A model generated the notes under the pieces. It was not told the origin of the DNA, did not search any database, and saw only the letters and a program-made list of their open reading frames with translations. Of a DNA stretch of 64,000 nt, positions 39,126-48,243 are shown one piece after another. Position 1 is the stretch's first letter, and the number at the start of each line of letters is the position of its first letter. Made by a program: the position numbers and the translations under genes. The DNA is from Diplonema papillatum (taxonomy: Eukaryota > Euglenozoa > Diplonemea > Diplonemida > Diplonemidae): the NCBI GenBank assembly GCA_030068145.1, contig JAPJBO010000655.1, positions 62,001 through 126,000 of the forward strand. The letters run 5' to 3'.

Positions 39126-41033
39126 CTACCGCACGACTCCACGGCCCCCTCCCGGGCGGGTCGCTTCTTTCAGGGCACCGCGGATCAGCTCTTCGTCTGC
39201 TTCGGAGGCGTGGAGGATGAGCCCGGACGGCCCGTAGATTTGATACGCGGGGACGCACTCGACGAGGCAGTTCATCGCCTCCCCGACGAGCCGATCTGCG
39301 TCGAGCTCGTAGAAGTCGGCCGCCGGGTGCTGCTCCGCCGCCGCGACCCACTTCGCGCGGAAGTCGACGAACGGCCGGCACCAGCCCGCGCCGAACGCGA
39401 CGGCGACGATCTTGCCCCGCCGGCTCCGCTCGAGCACGCGGCGCAGCTGCCGCTCGGACTGGATCGCGGTCACCCGCGCCTTGGCCGACGCGTCCAGGGA
39501 CGGCGTCGAACCGGCCGACGGATGCGCGGCGGCGAAGGCCTCGTTCGCCGCCTTCGCCGCCTTGACGAGCTCGAGGAGGGTACTCGGGTCGTCGTCGCCG
39601 CGCTGCGGCGACCAGCGCGCGGTGGAAAGCACCCCCGCCGCCCCGTAGAGCCGGGCCGGGTCGCTGCGCATGAGCGCTGCGACCTCCTCCACGGCTTCCG
39701 GCGGCACGCCGCCGGCCAGCGCGGACTTCGGCCGCGGCGCTTCACCAGCCCCGCCGCCGCCTTCGGCGGGGTTGCCAGCGGGCGCCGTCGAAGGCCGGGC
39801 GAGCGAAGTTGAGGGCCGGAGTGGCGGCCACGTGCCGGCGGCCGGCTTCGGAGACGCGCGCTGCGCCTTCGCGGCCGCGGGCGGGCGCCGCTTGGCGGCC
39901 TTGCCGTGGCGGGCCTCCGAGCAGGTGCTGCGGAGGGCTTCGAACGCCTTCCGCGACATCGCGGCGGGGATCGTCGGCTTCGGCATCGCGAACTCGCCCG
40001 CGTGCAGCGCCCTGTCGACGATGACCCGGAGCTCCTCCCGCCGCAACTCCTCCGAAGCCGGCGCAGGGTACACGCAGTACATGTGCTGGTTGTCCAGCGC
40101 GTCGAAGGACCTCTTCGGCTCCTCGGACATCAGGCAGTCGTGCGCGTCGAAGCGGATGCGCTCCCTGCAGAAGACGTCGCGGGCGGCCCTGCAGTTGACG
40201 TTGTCGGTGATCCCGACGAACGAGAACTTCAGCCCGAGCCGGTCGCAGTGCGCGCCTTCCATATACTTGTACGCCGCCGCGCCGAGGTCGTGCGGAATGC
40301 CCGTTTGGATCAGAGAGTTGGTCGTCACGATGTCGAGCAGGATCCCGAAGCGGTTCGGGCACTCCTTCTGCGCCTTCTTGATCATGCGGCCCAGGCTCTT
40401 CTTGATCTGGGCGTACGCTGTGGTCTGCGTCACGTCCATGCTCGCTCCCGAGAAAATGCGATCGCACGCTTGTTTGGTGAGGTTGTACGAGTCGTACATC
40501 CAGAAGCGGTTGTTGGATGAAGGCTTCTTCGAAACCGTGGAGTTCGGGGTGTCTGAGAATGATTGCTCGGGTTGTAGGAGGATGTCGTTGGTTTGGGTGG
40601 CGTTCCGGCGCCAGGCTTCGCCTTGCCGGGTTTGTAGGAACGGCGCGTCTGCGAGGGGACGGCCTTGCAGAGTTAGTGCTGCTAACGGGACGAATCCTGT
40701 CATGCCCTGCCACTGGACGTGCCCCCAGCCTTCTTTTCGACCGATGAAGCTCACAGGTTCAAACGGTGGTAGGAACATCGACGGTTCCGCGTTCTGCATT
40801 GGTACTGTGTCGCCAGCGTACCATGCTGTCAGCGTCCCGTCCTCCGTGTACACAGTCACCCTCGGCACGCTCAGCCTGTCGGCCGAGCGCTGCTGCCGCT
40901 CGGCGGCTGCCCGGACGTACCCTTGGTCGACTTTCCGACCGATCTCTTCGAGCATCTTCCCGAGCTCGCGCCTCCTCTGGCACCGCGTCCCGAGCCCCCA
41001 ACCGTTGTCACGCCAGAGACAGCCGTCCGGCAT
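39126..41033 (-). CDS. unknown protein with C-terminal thioredoxin fold and N-terminal SH3-like segment
   Basis: Intronless, 635 residues, ATG at 41033. Residues about 70-125 look like a small beta barrel of SH3 type (LTAWYAGDTVPMQ, GWGHVQWQGMTGFVPLAAL). The middle (about 175-330) is a compact Cys-containing region (FWMYDSYNLTKQACDRIFSG, FGILLDIVTTNSLIQTGIP) that I do not recognise. It is followed by a Pro/Ala-rich linker. The last 110 residues read as a thioredoxin domain: KIVAVAFGAGWCRPFVDFRA, FYELDADRL, then ECVPAYQIYGPSG with the cis-Pro. The active site has only one Cys (WCRPF instead of WCGPC), so disulfide exchange is unlikely and a structural or monothiol role is more plausible. Such thioredoxin tails occur in axonemal proteins. 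Confidence 0.75.
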   Translation of the reverse strand: MPDGCLWRDNGWGLGTRCQRRRELGKMLEEIGRKVDQGYVRAAAERQQRSADRLSVPRVTVYTEDGTLTAWYAGDTVPMQNAEPSMFLPPFEPVSFIGRKEGWGHVQWQGMTGFVPLAALTLQGRPLADAPFLQTRQGEAWRRNATQTNDILLQPEQSFSDTPNSTVSKKPSSNNRFWMYDSYNLTKQACDRIFSGASMDVTQTTAYAQIKKSLGRMIKKAQKECPNRFGILLDIVTTNSLIQTGIPHDLGAAAYKYMEGAHCDRLGLKFSFVGITDNVNCRAARDVFCRERIRFDAHDCLMSEEPKRSFDALDNQHMYCVYPAPASEELRREELRVIVDRALHAGEFAMPKPTIPAAMSRKAFEALRSTCSEARHGKAAKRRPPAAAKAQRASPKPAAGTWPPLRPSTSLARPSTAPAGNPAEGGGGAGEAPRPKSALAGGVPPEAVEEVAALMRSDPARLYGAAGVLSTARWSPQRGDDDPSTLLELVKAAKAANEAFAAAHPSAGSTPSLDASAKARVTAIQSERQLRRVLERSRRGKIVAVAFGAGWCRPFVDFRAKWVAAAEQHPAADFYELDADRLVGEAMNCLVECVPAYQIYGPSGLILHASEADEELIRGALKEATRPGGGRGVVR

Positions 41034-41647
41034 TCTCCCGCTACATGAGATTGGTTTTTATGTTTTTCCGGCGATCTTCGCTTGGCGGAAACCTGAGACG
41101 GCTTCGTTGTTGAAATTAGGGTTGGGTTGCCGTGTTTGCTTCTCGGTTCGCAGGATTTTGCTCCAGAAGCTCAAACTGGATGAACACCACGCACCCGGCC
41201 GCTTTCAAGTGATGATGGTTGCCAAACCTGGACCAAGTTTGTTGCGCGTTTATCAAGCGGCGTGCCCTGAGCAGAGTTGCGAGGGCTGGTTCAAATTGCT
41301 ATCCGGTGTGACACACCCTTGTCCAATGCTACGCTGCCTCGTCTATTCGCAGGAAAAAGGAATGAGAAAGTCTTCCGGCTTTCTATCTAACAGCATGTTT
41401 CTACATCGAAATCTACGTGACTGTAGCAAGGGTGAAGCTAGAACGACAGCGCACCCGTGGCTTGTTATGCAACGAGTAGCGCTGTTCGACTTCGTCTGGT
41501 TGACGAAGACTTGATTGAATACATCATAAAACACAGTTCGTCGTGACTTCGGCCATAAGTTGCAACGTGGAAGACGCGGCGCTAGGGGCTAGGTAGTCGC
41601 GCGCCTAGTCCTCCATTCAGAGAATGTGCACGATTCGTCTCGCACAG
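41034..41647. other. gene-free intergenic region
   Basis: About 610 bases between two minus-strand genes; no motif or exon seen. Confidence 0.4.
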
Positions 41648-44600
41648 TTACAGCGAGACATCAGAACGGGCAGAGGCAACCGAACTAGAGCGCTGAGCGC
41701 TTGACTTCGTCGGGAGCAGCACTGTCTGATTGACTGAGATCGATCGCAAGACGGTCGAAGAACGCACTCTTTGATTCGCTTGTGGCGGCGTCGCGGGGCT
41801 GGCAGGGCACCGCCGCCGTCGGCTGTTAGACTCCGAGCGCGCGCGTGATTCGGGAGTGGCAGGGGGTGCCCGGGCCTTCGGAGCCGGTGGATGGATTTCG
41901 TTCATTGAACGGACGTGCGGACGTGTTTTGATGCCGGGAGTGTGCGCGTGCGCGAGTTGCGACACCCGCGCTTCGAGCTCGCTGTTTCGCTCGAGGGCGT
42001 CGGACAGCCTCTGGTTCTTGCACGCCAGCTTGATGCTGAGGTCCTGGGTGACCCCCGCGGCACGCGCGGAGCTGGCCTCCAGCAGCAGGCGCGCGTCGAG
42101 CAGCTGCGCCCGCAGCGCAGCGTCCTCCGAAGGCATCCTCGAGCCCTCGCTGCGTTCGACCAGCGCCGGCGCCTCGCGGGCCGGCAGCTTGGACGTTTCG
42201 CTGCGCTCGACCAACGGCGGCGTCTTGCGGAGTGCGGCGAGCTCCGCTTCGGCGGCGTCGACCCGCCCGAGGGCCGCCCGCAGCTCCTCTCTCTCCCGCG
42301 CCGAGCCGAGGGCGGCCACCTCGGCGGCGAGCGCGCGTCCGCTGGTCGCCGCCGCTTCGGCGGTCAATCGCCGGGCCGCGGCTTCCTCGGAGAACAGCAG
42401 TTCGGCGGCGAGGCGGCGGTGCGCGGCCTGCAGCGCTTCGAGGCTCCGCTGCCTCGCGGTCAGGTCGGCGATGAGCCCGTCCTTCGCGCGCTCGGAGACC
42501 TCGAGCCGCAGGTGCAGCTCCTGCGCGTCCGTTTTCTCCCACACGCGGAGCTTCTCGCGCAGCGTCTGGTTCTCCTCCCGCAGCGAGTTGTTCGTCATTT
42601 CGAGGATGTCGAGCCGGAGCTCGAGCATCGAGTACGACGGCTCCGCCGCCTCCTCACGCGCCGGCACGCAGGCCGGTGAGGATTCGCCGGACCCACGCGC
42701 GCACGGATCCACGCTGTCGGGCTCCGCGGCGGCGGCGTCTTTTGCAGCGGTGGCGTGCTTCAACGCCTGCTCAAGCTCCGCCACGCGCTGCCGCAGCGCC
42801 GAGTCGGCCGCGGGTGCTGGTTGGCGGCCGGGGACGGGTGGGGCGGGGCCGGTTGCCTTTAGCAGGACGATGTCCCGTTCGAGGCGGCGCACGCGGGAGT
42901 CGGCGTCCGGCGCCTTGTCGGGTTTCGCGCTCCTCCGCAGCTGCGCGGAGAGCGCGTCTCGCTCGGTGCAGGCGGCCGCTGCCTGCGACAGCCTCTCCCG
43001 CGCCGCCTGCGCGGCGGCGCCGACGAGCTGCTGCTTCAGCGCGAGCCTCTCCGCCTCCAGCCCCCGGACGACCCGCTGCAGCCCGTCGGCCCGCCGCTTC
43101 TGCTCGGAAACCTGGCGGCGCTCCGCGCCGAGGGCGTCATTCAGGTCGGCGACCTGCCGGGAAAGGACCCGATGGTCCCTGCTTTGGGACAGCGACGACT
43201 TGCCCCCCCGCTTCGCCGCCTCCGCCGGGGCTGCACCACCCGGCGGGCTCGACGGCGCCTCTCGGGCGGCGGCCGCTGAACGCGGCGGCCCGCATTTCTG
43301 CGTGGCCTGCTGCGCTTGCCGGTCGGTAGCTTGCCCGCCGCCGAGGTGGGAGCGCGTCTCCGAGAGGGCGTTGTTGAGGTCTTCGACGTGCCGGGAGAGC
43401 GAGCTGATCTCGCGGCGGATCCCCGCCTTCGCGACGAGGCCGCCGCCGCGCTCGGTGGCCCGGCTGCTCCTTCTGCTCGACGCTTCGCTCAGCGAGTAGT
43501 TGCTCGACTCGGGAGACCCCCGACCCGCCCTCGTCACCGACCCGGACCGCGACCGCTTACTAGACTGGCGATGCTTCAACCCAAGCTGGGCGCGTGTGGA
43601 ATGAGGACGCATGGCGGGATCGACGGAGTGACTCCATGACTTGCCCGTGGTGAGTGGGTTGGCATGGGTCCCATCCCGACGCGCCGTGCCGTCGTGGTTG
43701 GCAGGCGGTGACGAATCCGGGGTGCCCGTGGTTTGGTATGCGTAGGGCACATCCTCCGCGGGGGGCGAAGCGTTGCCGGTCAGAAACTCGGCGTCGCTGT
43801 CGTCGTCGTCGGCGTCATCCTCACGGCAGCCGCCGCGCATGGCCAAGCTTGCCTCGAGGGTCTTCACGCGCTGCAGCAGCGCCTCGCGCTGGCAGGCGGC
43901 CCCGGCGAGCTCCGCCTTCGTCTTCGCGAGGGCCCGCTCCCTCTCATGCAAGGCGCGCTCGGTCTCCCGCTGGAGGTCGGACAGCCTCCCCTGCAGCTCC
44001 TTCACCTCCTGCGGCGGCGGCGGCGGCGGTGGGGGGGCCTCCGCGTCGGCCTTCTCCCGCCGGCGGGCCTCGCCGTCCTTCACCGCGGCCACGCCGGCCG
44101 CACCGCACGACCTGCTGCGGGCCGCCGGTTTCCGCTCTCTCGCGGCCTTGCGCTCCGTCGGGGGGCTGCTGTCTCGGATTTCCGGCTCGGGTCGCTCGGG
44201 TTGGGCCTGCCGCGTGGAGGCTGCCCGGAGGAGGGTCTCGCGTTCTTGCTTGAGGGACTTGCCCTCGGCGATCGAGCGGTGGAGGGCCGCCGCTTTTTCG
44301 GCGAGCTCGTGCCGGAGCTGCTGCTGCTGGACCTGCGCGCGGGACAGGTCGTCCTTCAGGTTCTGCTGCGCGAGGCTGTGCCGGTGGCCAAACGTGTCGC
44401 GCTGAGTCGCGATGGCAGTCTCCATCGCTTTGACCTGTTGGCGGCACACGTTGAGCTCGGCTTGGCTGGCGCGAAGCACTGAACGAGCTTCGGACGCAGC
44501 GACGGCCTGCGTGTCCAGCTGCGACCGGAGGTCGTCGGCTTCTGCTACTGACTCAAGCCAGCGAGCGGTTATCGAGTCGTGCTGCTCGACTAACAGAAGC

Positions 44601-45391
44601 TCTGCCTGCAGCAGCTTGTTCCGCAGGTCCATCTTCTCCGCTTCTTTCTCGTCCAGGAGCCCTTGCATGAGGGTCGGGTCGCGGAAGTACTGCCCGCGGC
44701 ACGCGATGTGCGTGAGCGAGATCTCCGAGAGCGCGATGAAGTAGTCTTCGAGCTTCTGCGCTGCGAAGAAGAGCGAGAACGGCAGGCTCACGATGCTGGC
44801 CGGCATCCCGGGCACATCGAGTGTGCCTTGGGGTTTCAAGTCAAGGAACGGGTTCGCCCCGCGCACGTGTTCCTTCGGCTTCTTGGCGGGAAGGGAAGCA
44901 CCGGGCGATAGCCTGGGGCCTGGAGTTGTGTTCTCCGTCGAGGGTGCAGAAGGTGCAGGCCCCTGCATCTTCTCCTTCAGAGCCGGCATCATTGGAAGGG
45001 TGGCGACAGGCACATGCGATGCTCTGGGGCGGTGCATACTCGCTGGACTTGGGCTCAACACGATGGACGGTGTCGGTGGAAGGGGAACTTGGGGGCTGGA
45101 GACTGGCAGCGGGGGAGGAGACAGCGGGAGGTTGGGAGGAGGCACAATTTTGCAGAACTTGACCGGGCTGCGAGGGTCGCAGCTCGGCGTCGACACCGCG
45201 GACGACCCACGGCGGGGCGGCGAGTCGCGCGCCATGTCGGACCCGGGGGACCACTGCGCGAGCGGCGGGCTGAGCACGGCAGCGCTCGAGGCCTGGCCCT
45301 TCGCCCCCTTCACGGGACTCCGGTCGCCGCATGCCGGCCTCCGCCGGACTTCAACATTGCTGCGGGCCACACGGACACCACGGCCGGCCAT
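41648..45391 (-). CDS. large coiled-coil protein, 1247 residues, intronless
   Basis: ATG at 45391 (MAGRGVRVARSNVEV), stop at 41648. Residues 1-190 are Pro/Ser-rich and probably disordered, with repeated S-P-V-K sites typical of CDK targets (CGDRSPVKG, CDPRSPVKF). A short folded segment (SLPFSLFFAAQKLEDYFIAL) precedes long heptad-rich coiled coil at about 240-530, a low-complexity region around 560-690, and further coiled coil at about 700-1180 with Ala/Arg/Glu/Leu-rich heptads. The C-terminus is basic and Ser-rich. Nothing resembles a motor head or a known end domain. A centrosomal, basal-body or cytoskeletal scaffold is the natural inference; I cannot name an orthologue. Confidence 0.8.
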   Translation of the reverse strand: MAGRGVRVARSNVEVRRRPACGDRSPVKGAKGQASSAAVLSPPLAQWSPGSDMARDSPPRRGSSAVSTPSCDPRSPVKFCKIVPPPNLPLSPPPLPVSSPQVPLPPTPSIVLSPSPASMHRPRASHVPVATLPMMPALKEKMQGPAPSAPSTENTTPGPRLSPGASLPAKKPKEHVRGANPFLDLKPQGTLDVPGMPASIVSLPFSLFFAAQKLEDYFIALSEISLTHIACRGQYFRDPTLMQGLLDEKEAEKMDLRNKLLQAELLLVEQHDSITARWLESVAEADDLRSQLDTQAVAASEARSVLRASQAELNVCRQQVKAMETAIATQRDTFGHRHSLAQQNLKDDLSRAQVQQQQLRHELAEKAAALHRSIAEGKSLKQERETLLRAASTRQAQPERPEPEIRDSSPPTERKAARERKPAARSRSCGAAGVAAVKDGEARRREKADAEAPPPPPPPPQEVKELQGRLSDLQRETERALHERERALAKTKAELAGAACQREALLQRVKTLEASLAMRGGCREDDADDDDSDAEFLTGNASPPAEDVPYAYQTTGTPDSSPPANHDGTARRDGTHANPLTTGKSWSHSVDPAMRPHSTRAQLGLKHRQSSKRSRSGSVTRAGRGSPESSNYSLSEASSRRSSRATERGGGLVAKAGIRREISSLSRHVEDLNNALSETRSHLGGGQATDRQAQQATQKCGPPRSAAAAREAPSSPPGGAAPAEAAKRGGKSSLSQSRDHRVLSRQVADLNDALGAERRQVSEQKRRADGLQRVVRGLEAERLALKQQLVGAAAQAARERLSQAAAACTERDALSAQLRRSAKPDKAPDADSRVRRLERDIVLLKATGPAPPVPGRQPAPAADSALRQRVAELEQALKHATAAKDAAAAEPDSVDPCARGSGESSPACVPAREEAAEPSYSMLELRLDILEMTNNSLREENQTLREKLRVWEKTDAQELHLRLEVSERAKDGLIADLTARQRSLEALQAAHRRLAAELLFSEEAAARRLTAEAAATSGRALAAEVAALGSAREREELRAALGRVDAAEAELAALRKTPPLVERSETSKLPAREAPALVERSEGSRMPSEDAALRAQLLDARLLLEASSARAAGVTQDLSIKLACKNQRLSDALERNSELEARVSQLAHAHTPGIKTRPHVRSMNEIHPPAPKARAPPATPESRARSESNSRRRRCPASPATPPQANQRVRSSTVLRSISVNQTVLLPTKSSAQRSSSVASARSDVSL

Positions 45392-46806
45392 ACCAGGAGG
45401 GGGGGGGTCGCTTCAAACGCACGGCGTTCGGACAGTCTTTCGATCGGGTTCCTCTCACCCCGCCATAAGGAAGATCGCGACCGAGAATTCAGGTCTGTGT
45501 CGGTCTTTATGCTTTGTCAACCCTTATATTTTTCTTCCTGTGACGAACAGATTTTTGACTAAAAGATTGTTCTTGGGAGTTCCCAACGACTTCCTGCTAA
45601 AAGGCCTTGGGCAGCCATTGCCACGACCTAACATTGACACAAGGTTGCGAAAGAAGGCTTTATTGCACGTTGTGGTGTCGTTTGAGGCACGTTTCCGATG
45701 AGAGTCCTCACTGACCAGGTTCTGCATTTGTTTGTGCGCACTAGGGAACTCACCTGCTTTGGTAAGTTTCATGTAGTACGCTGCCAACGACAACAATGCG
45801 TTGTTAACACAAAAAAAAAACACCCACGGCTGAAATACGTCGATTGACCTGCAGTGGATTGACCGATTCGGGCTTGCTAACGACACCGCTGCCTCTCGAC
45901 TTTGTCCGGCCCGCAGTGGCGATCTTCGCTAAGCGTACAGCTCAAAAAAAAAAATGCGGGGACCGCAAAACAGCAATTGATCGGTTGCTGTCCAGCAGGG
46001 AAGCACCGCCACAAGCATGCCCCAGGAGGCCGTTCTCCAAATATACGCGATGGCATGAAGATGCGTCAGGGTGGAGGGCAAACGGGCAAGAAGGCGGGGG
46101 GTCGGGCAGCGCGACGGGCCGAAAGCACTCCGGGGAGGCGAGGGAGAGCGCAGGACAAACAGCCACCTCTATTTCCTTGTTTGCAGAGTAAGGGAGGGGT
46201 ACGCGCGAAGCCCCTGCTGGGTGTGAGATCGTCTACTACCGCGAAAGCGGGAGAAAAACGACGATGCCCTTTCGAAGCATCGGAATACGCCGAGCGAAGA
46301 GTGCCAGAAGCGCGGGAAAGCGTCGTGGTGCACGAATACGAGAATTTGGCTCCTGCGCCGAGCTCACCGAAGTGGGCCTCGTTCTGGTACTAGCAACGCT
46401 GCTCATACACAGGATCAAATCGGAAAGTGTGACGTTTCAATCCTTGCCGTTCTCGGAACGGCGTTGGAATACAAAAAAAAACAGAAAAAGTCTGCTACAC
46501 CAACTTGAACGCCCGACGACGAAGAATGTGACATTGTGAAATTTGCAAGCCCCCGTGCCTTTTTTCCCCTCCCCGACATTGGTATACCGTCTCGACGGGG
46601 GGATGTAATGCAGATGGTCCGTGGAGGACGTTCATCTCGACTGGAGGACGTTCATCTCGACCGGACAAAACTAGCAGGTGCACCCTTGCACATCCACGTC
46701 GCGCCCCGACGTCGGTTCCACGACAATGTTTTTGGAGTGGAATATTGGGCGAAGGCCGCGCACTCTTTTCGGAAAGACGGAAGGGGGACAGGTCGAGCTG
46801 GCGGGA

Positions 46807-46908
46807 AAGAGAGAGAGAGAGAGACGAGTTAGAGTGCAGGGACCATCTCTCCGAGGAGTATCCGGTCGCCCCACTACTATCCCGTACTACTACGGCGGGC
46901 GCAAGTCG
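46807..46908. repeat. dispersed (GA)n-edged repeat, second copy
   Basis: Closest relative of 36013-36106, sharing CCATCTCTCCGAGGAGTATC and CCGGTCGCCCCACTACTATC-type blocks. It lies in the intergenic region downstream of the Hook gene. Confidence 0.7.
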
Positions 46909-47622
46909 TTGCGCCGTGGGCGCGGGGCGAGCCGTGGCCCTGTCAAAGATGATTGTTGCACCGATGGTGGCGCAGCCGGGGGCGTTCTGACTGGCGGACG
47001 AGACCGCCTGGCAGGCGTGTGTTGGCACGTTGTTTCGCGGGCTCTCCTCCTTTTGGCAATGGGAAAGACAAAAATACGCGCTGCGACAGCAACTTGAGAC
47101 CCGGCCCATTCTACAGCAGGTCGTTGCATCACGCAAACGGAATCGAAACTCGAACAGCGGCTAGCGGAGACTTGAAATGGGGGAAAAAGGGGGGGGAGAG
47201 GCGACTATCGAGAGAATCTTTTTTTCCACGCAAACGAAACAGCAGCAACCGAGTTTTTTTTTTTTTTTTTTGTTGGGTGAGAATTTCCTGCATGTTCCAT
47301 TTTCTTGAGCGCCCATTTGTTAGCTGGTATCGGTTGCCTTCGCCATGGATTTGGACTCTTCCCGCCGACGCTTGTGACGGAACTGGTGACGAAACGTTGC
47401 GGTGCACAACAGCAAGGAGGGGATGGGTATGTAGCGCGGCAAGGTCATTTCTACAAGGGCACTCTACGCCTCTTCTTTCGTTCACGAGCGCAGTTCAGCA
47501 CGACGGGGCAAGACAGGGGGTAGGGGGGGATGCGGCCGAACACGAATGCAAGCGAGAACGGTAAGCAGCCCTTCGTGCCGCGGTGCATGGCTGATCCTCG
47601 AGCCGCTAGCTCTTGTACAACG

Positions 47623-47671
47623 ACGGACACGGAATATCAGTGTCTAGGTACGCACAGTTTTCCGTGTCCGT
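47623..47671. repeat. perfect 11-bp inverted repeat
   Basis: ACGGACACGGA at 47623-47633 and TCCGTGTCCGT at 47661-47671 around a 27-base loop. No gene association. Confidence 0.55.
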
Positions 47672-48009
47672 TCGAAAGTCCCGAGGACAATCGGTCGTTC
47701 CTCTGGGTGGGTAGTTGTAGCTGCGGCAAAGGGGACCTGGGCCGCAGAAAACGAGATTTCCTGCTACAGGTTGCTCTTCCTGCTGTCGGCAGGTTCCGGT
47801 TTGCCAGCGACTCGATGCCTGAAAGGGATCAGCCTCCACCGTCGACTTTCAGCGGGCGAGGATCGGGCGCTTCCCCGTGAAGAAGTAGGCGCTCTGCGAG
47901 AACGTGTGTTGCATTTTATTGAGTGCCAACTCACTTCGTGAACCGGGGGTTTATAGTCACCGGGTTTTTGTTGAGCGGGTTTGCAAGAACGTGCTTCTCG
48001 TCTGGCCGC

Positions 48010-48213
48010 GTCTGCGCCGTGTTTCGGTTCTTTAAGCCACGGACGCAGAAGGCGGACCATCATCATAGGGGAACCTGAGTGTCTGCAGACAGGACCGCGG
48101 TGTGAGTCTGAGAGAGAGAAAGAGAGAGACGAGTTAGAGTGCAGGGACCATCTCTCCGGGGAGTTTCCGGTCTCCTCACTTCTCTTCGCACTGCTACGGC
48201 GGGCGTAAGTCGC
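48010..48213. repeat. composite dispersed repeat (longest copy)
   Basis: Three blocks in a row: GTCTGCGCCGTGTTTCGG (48010-48027; also at 8725-8742), GGAACCTGAGTGTCTGCAG near 48070 (also near 30593), and the (GA)n-edged block from 48108. The other copies contain one or two of the blocks, so this looks like the most complete copy of a short SINE-sized element. It starts about 30 bases beyond the Hook stop codon. Confidence 0.55.
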
Positions 48214-48243
48214 TCCGGAGGCGCGCCGCAGGTTGCGGCTCTG

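Larger units (their letters stand above)
45392..48243. other. 2.85-kb region without a firm gene
   Basis: It contains two copies of the (GA)n-edged repeat (46807-46908, 48108-48213), a T-tract at 47255-47273, an 11-bp hairpin at 47623-47671, and a duplicated phrase GAGGACGTTCATCTCGAC at 46625 and 46644. A 163-codon plus-strand frame (45902-46393) has no motif. Confidence 0.45.

Noticed and set aside
45655-45672. Spliced-leader RNA gene
   Set aside because: A short 'GGCTTTATTG' string recalled a leader 3' end, but no leader, Sm site or donor context follows.
45902-46393. 163-codon plus-strand frame with Gly/Lys/Arg-rich start
   Set aside because: A histone-tail-like look was considered, but no histone fold follows. 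It is on the strand opposite to all host genes and no homologue comes to mind.
47530-47880. 116-codon plus-strand frame and its minus-strand mirror
   Set aside because: Neither strand shows motifs or splice continuity; the region contains a hairpin and repeat blocks.
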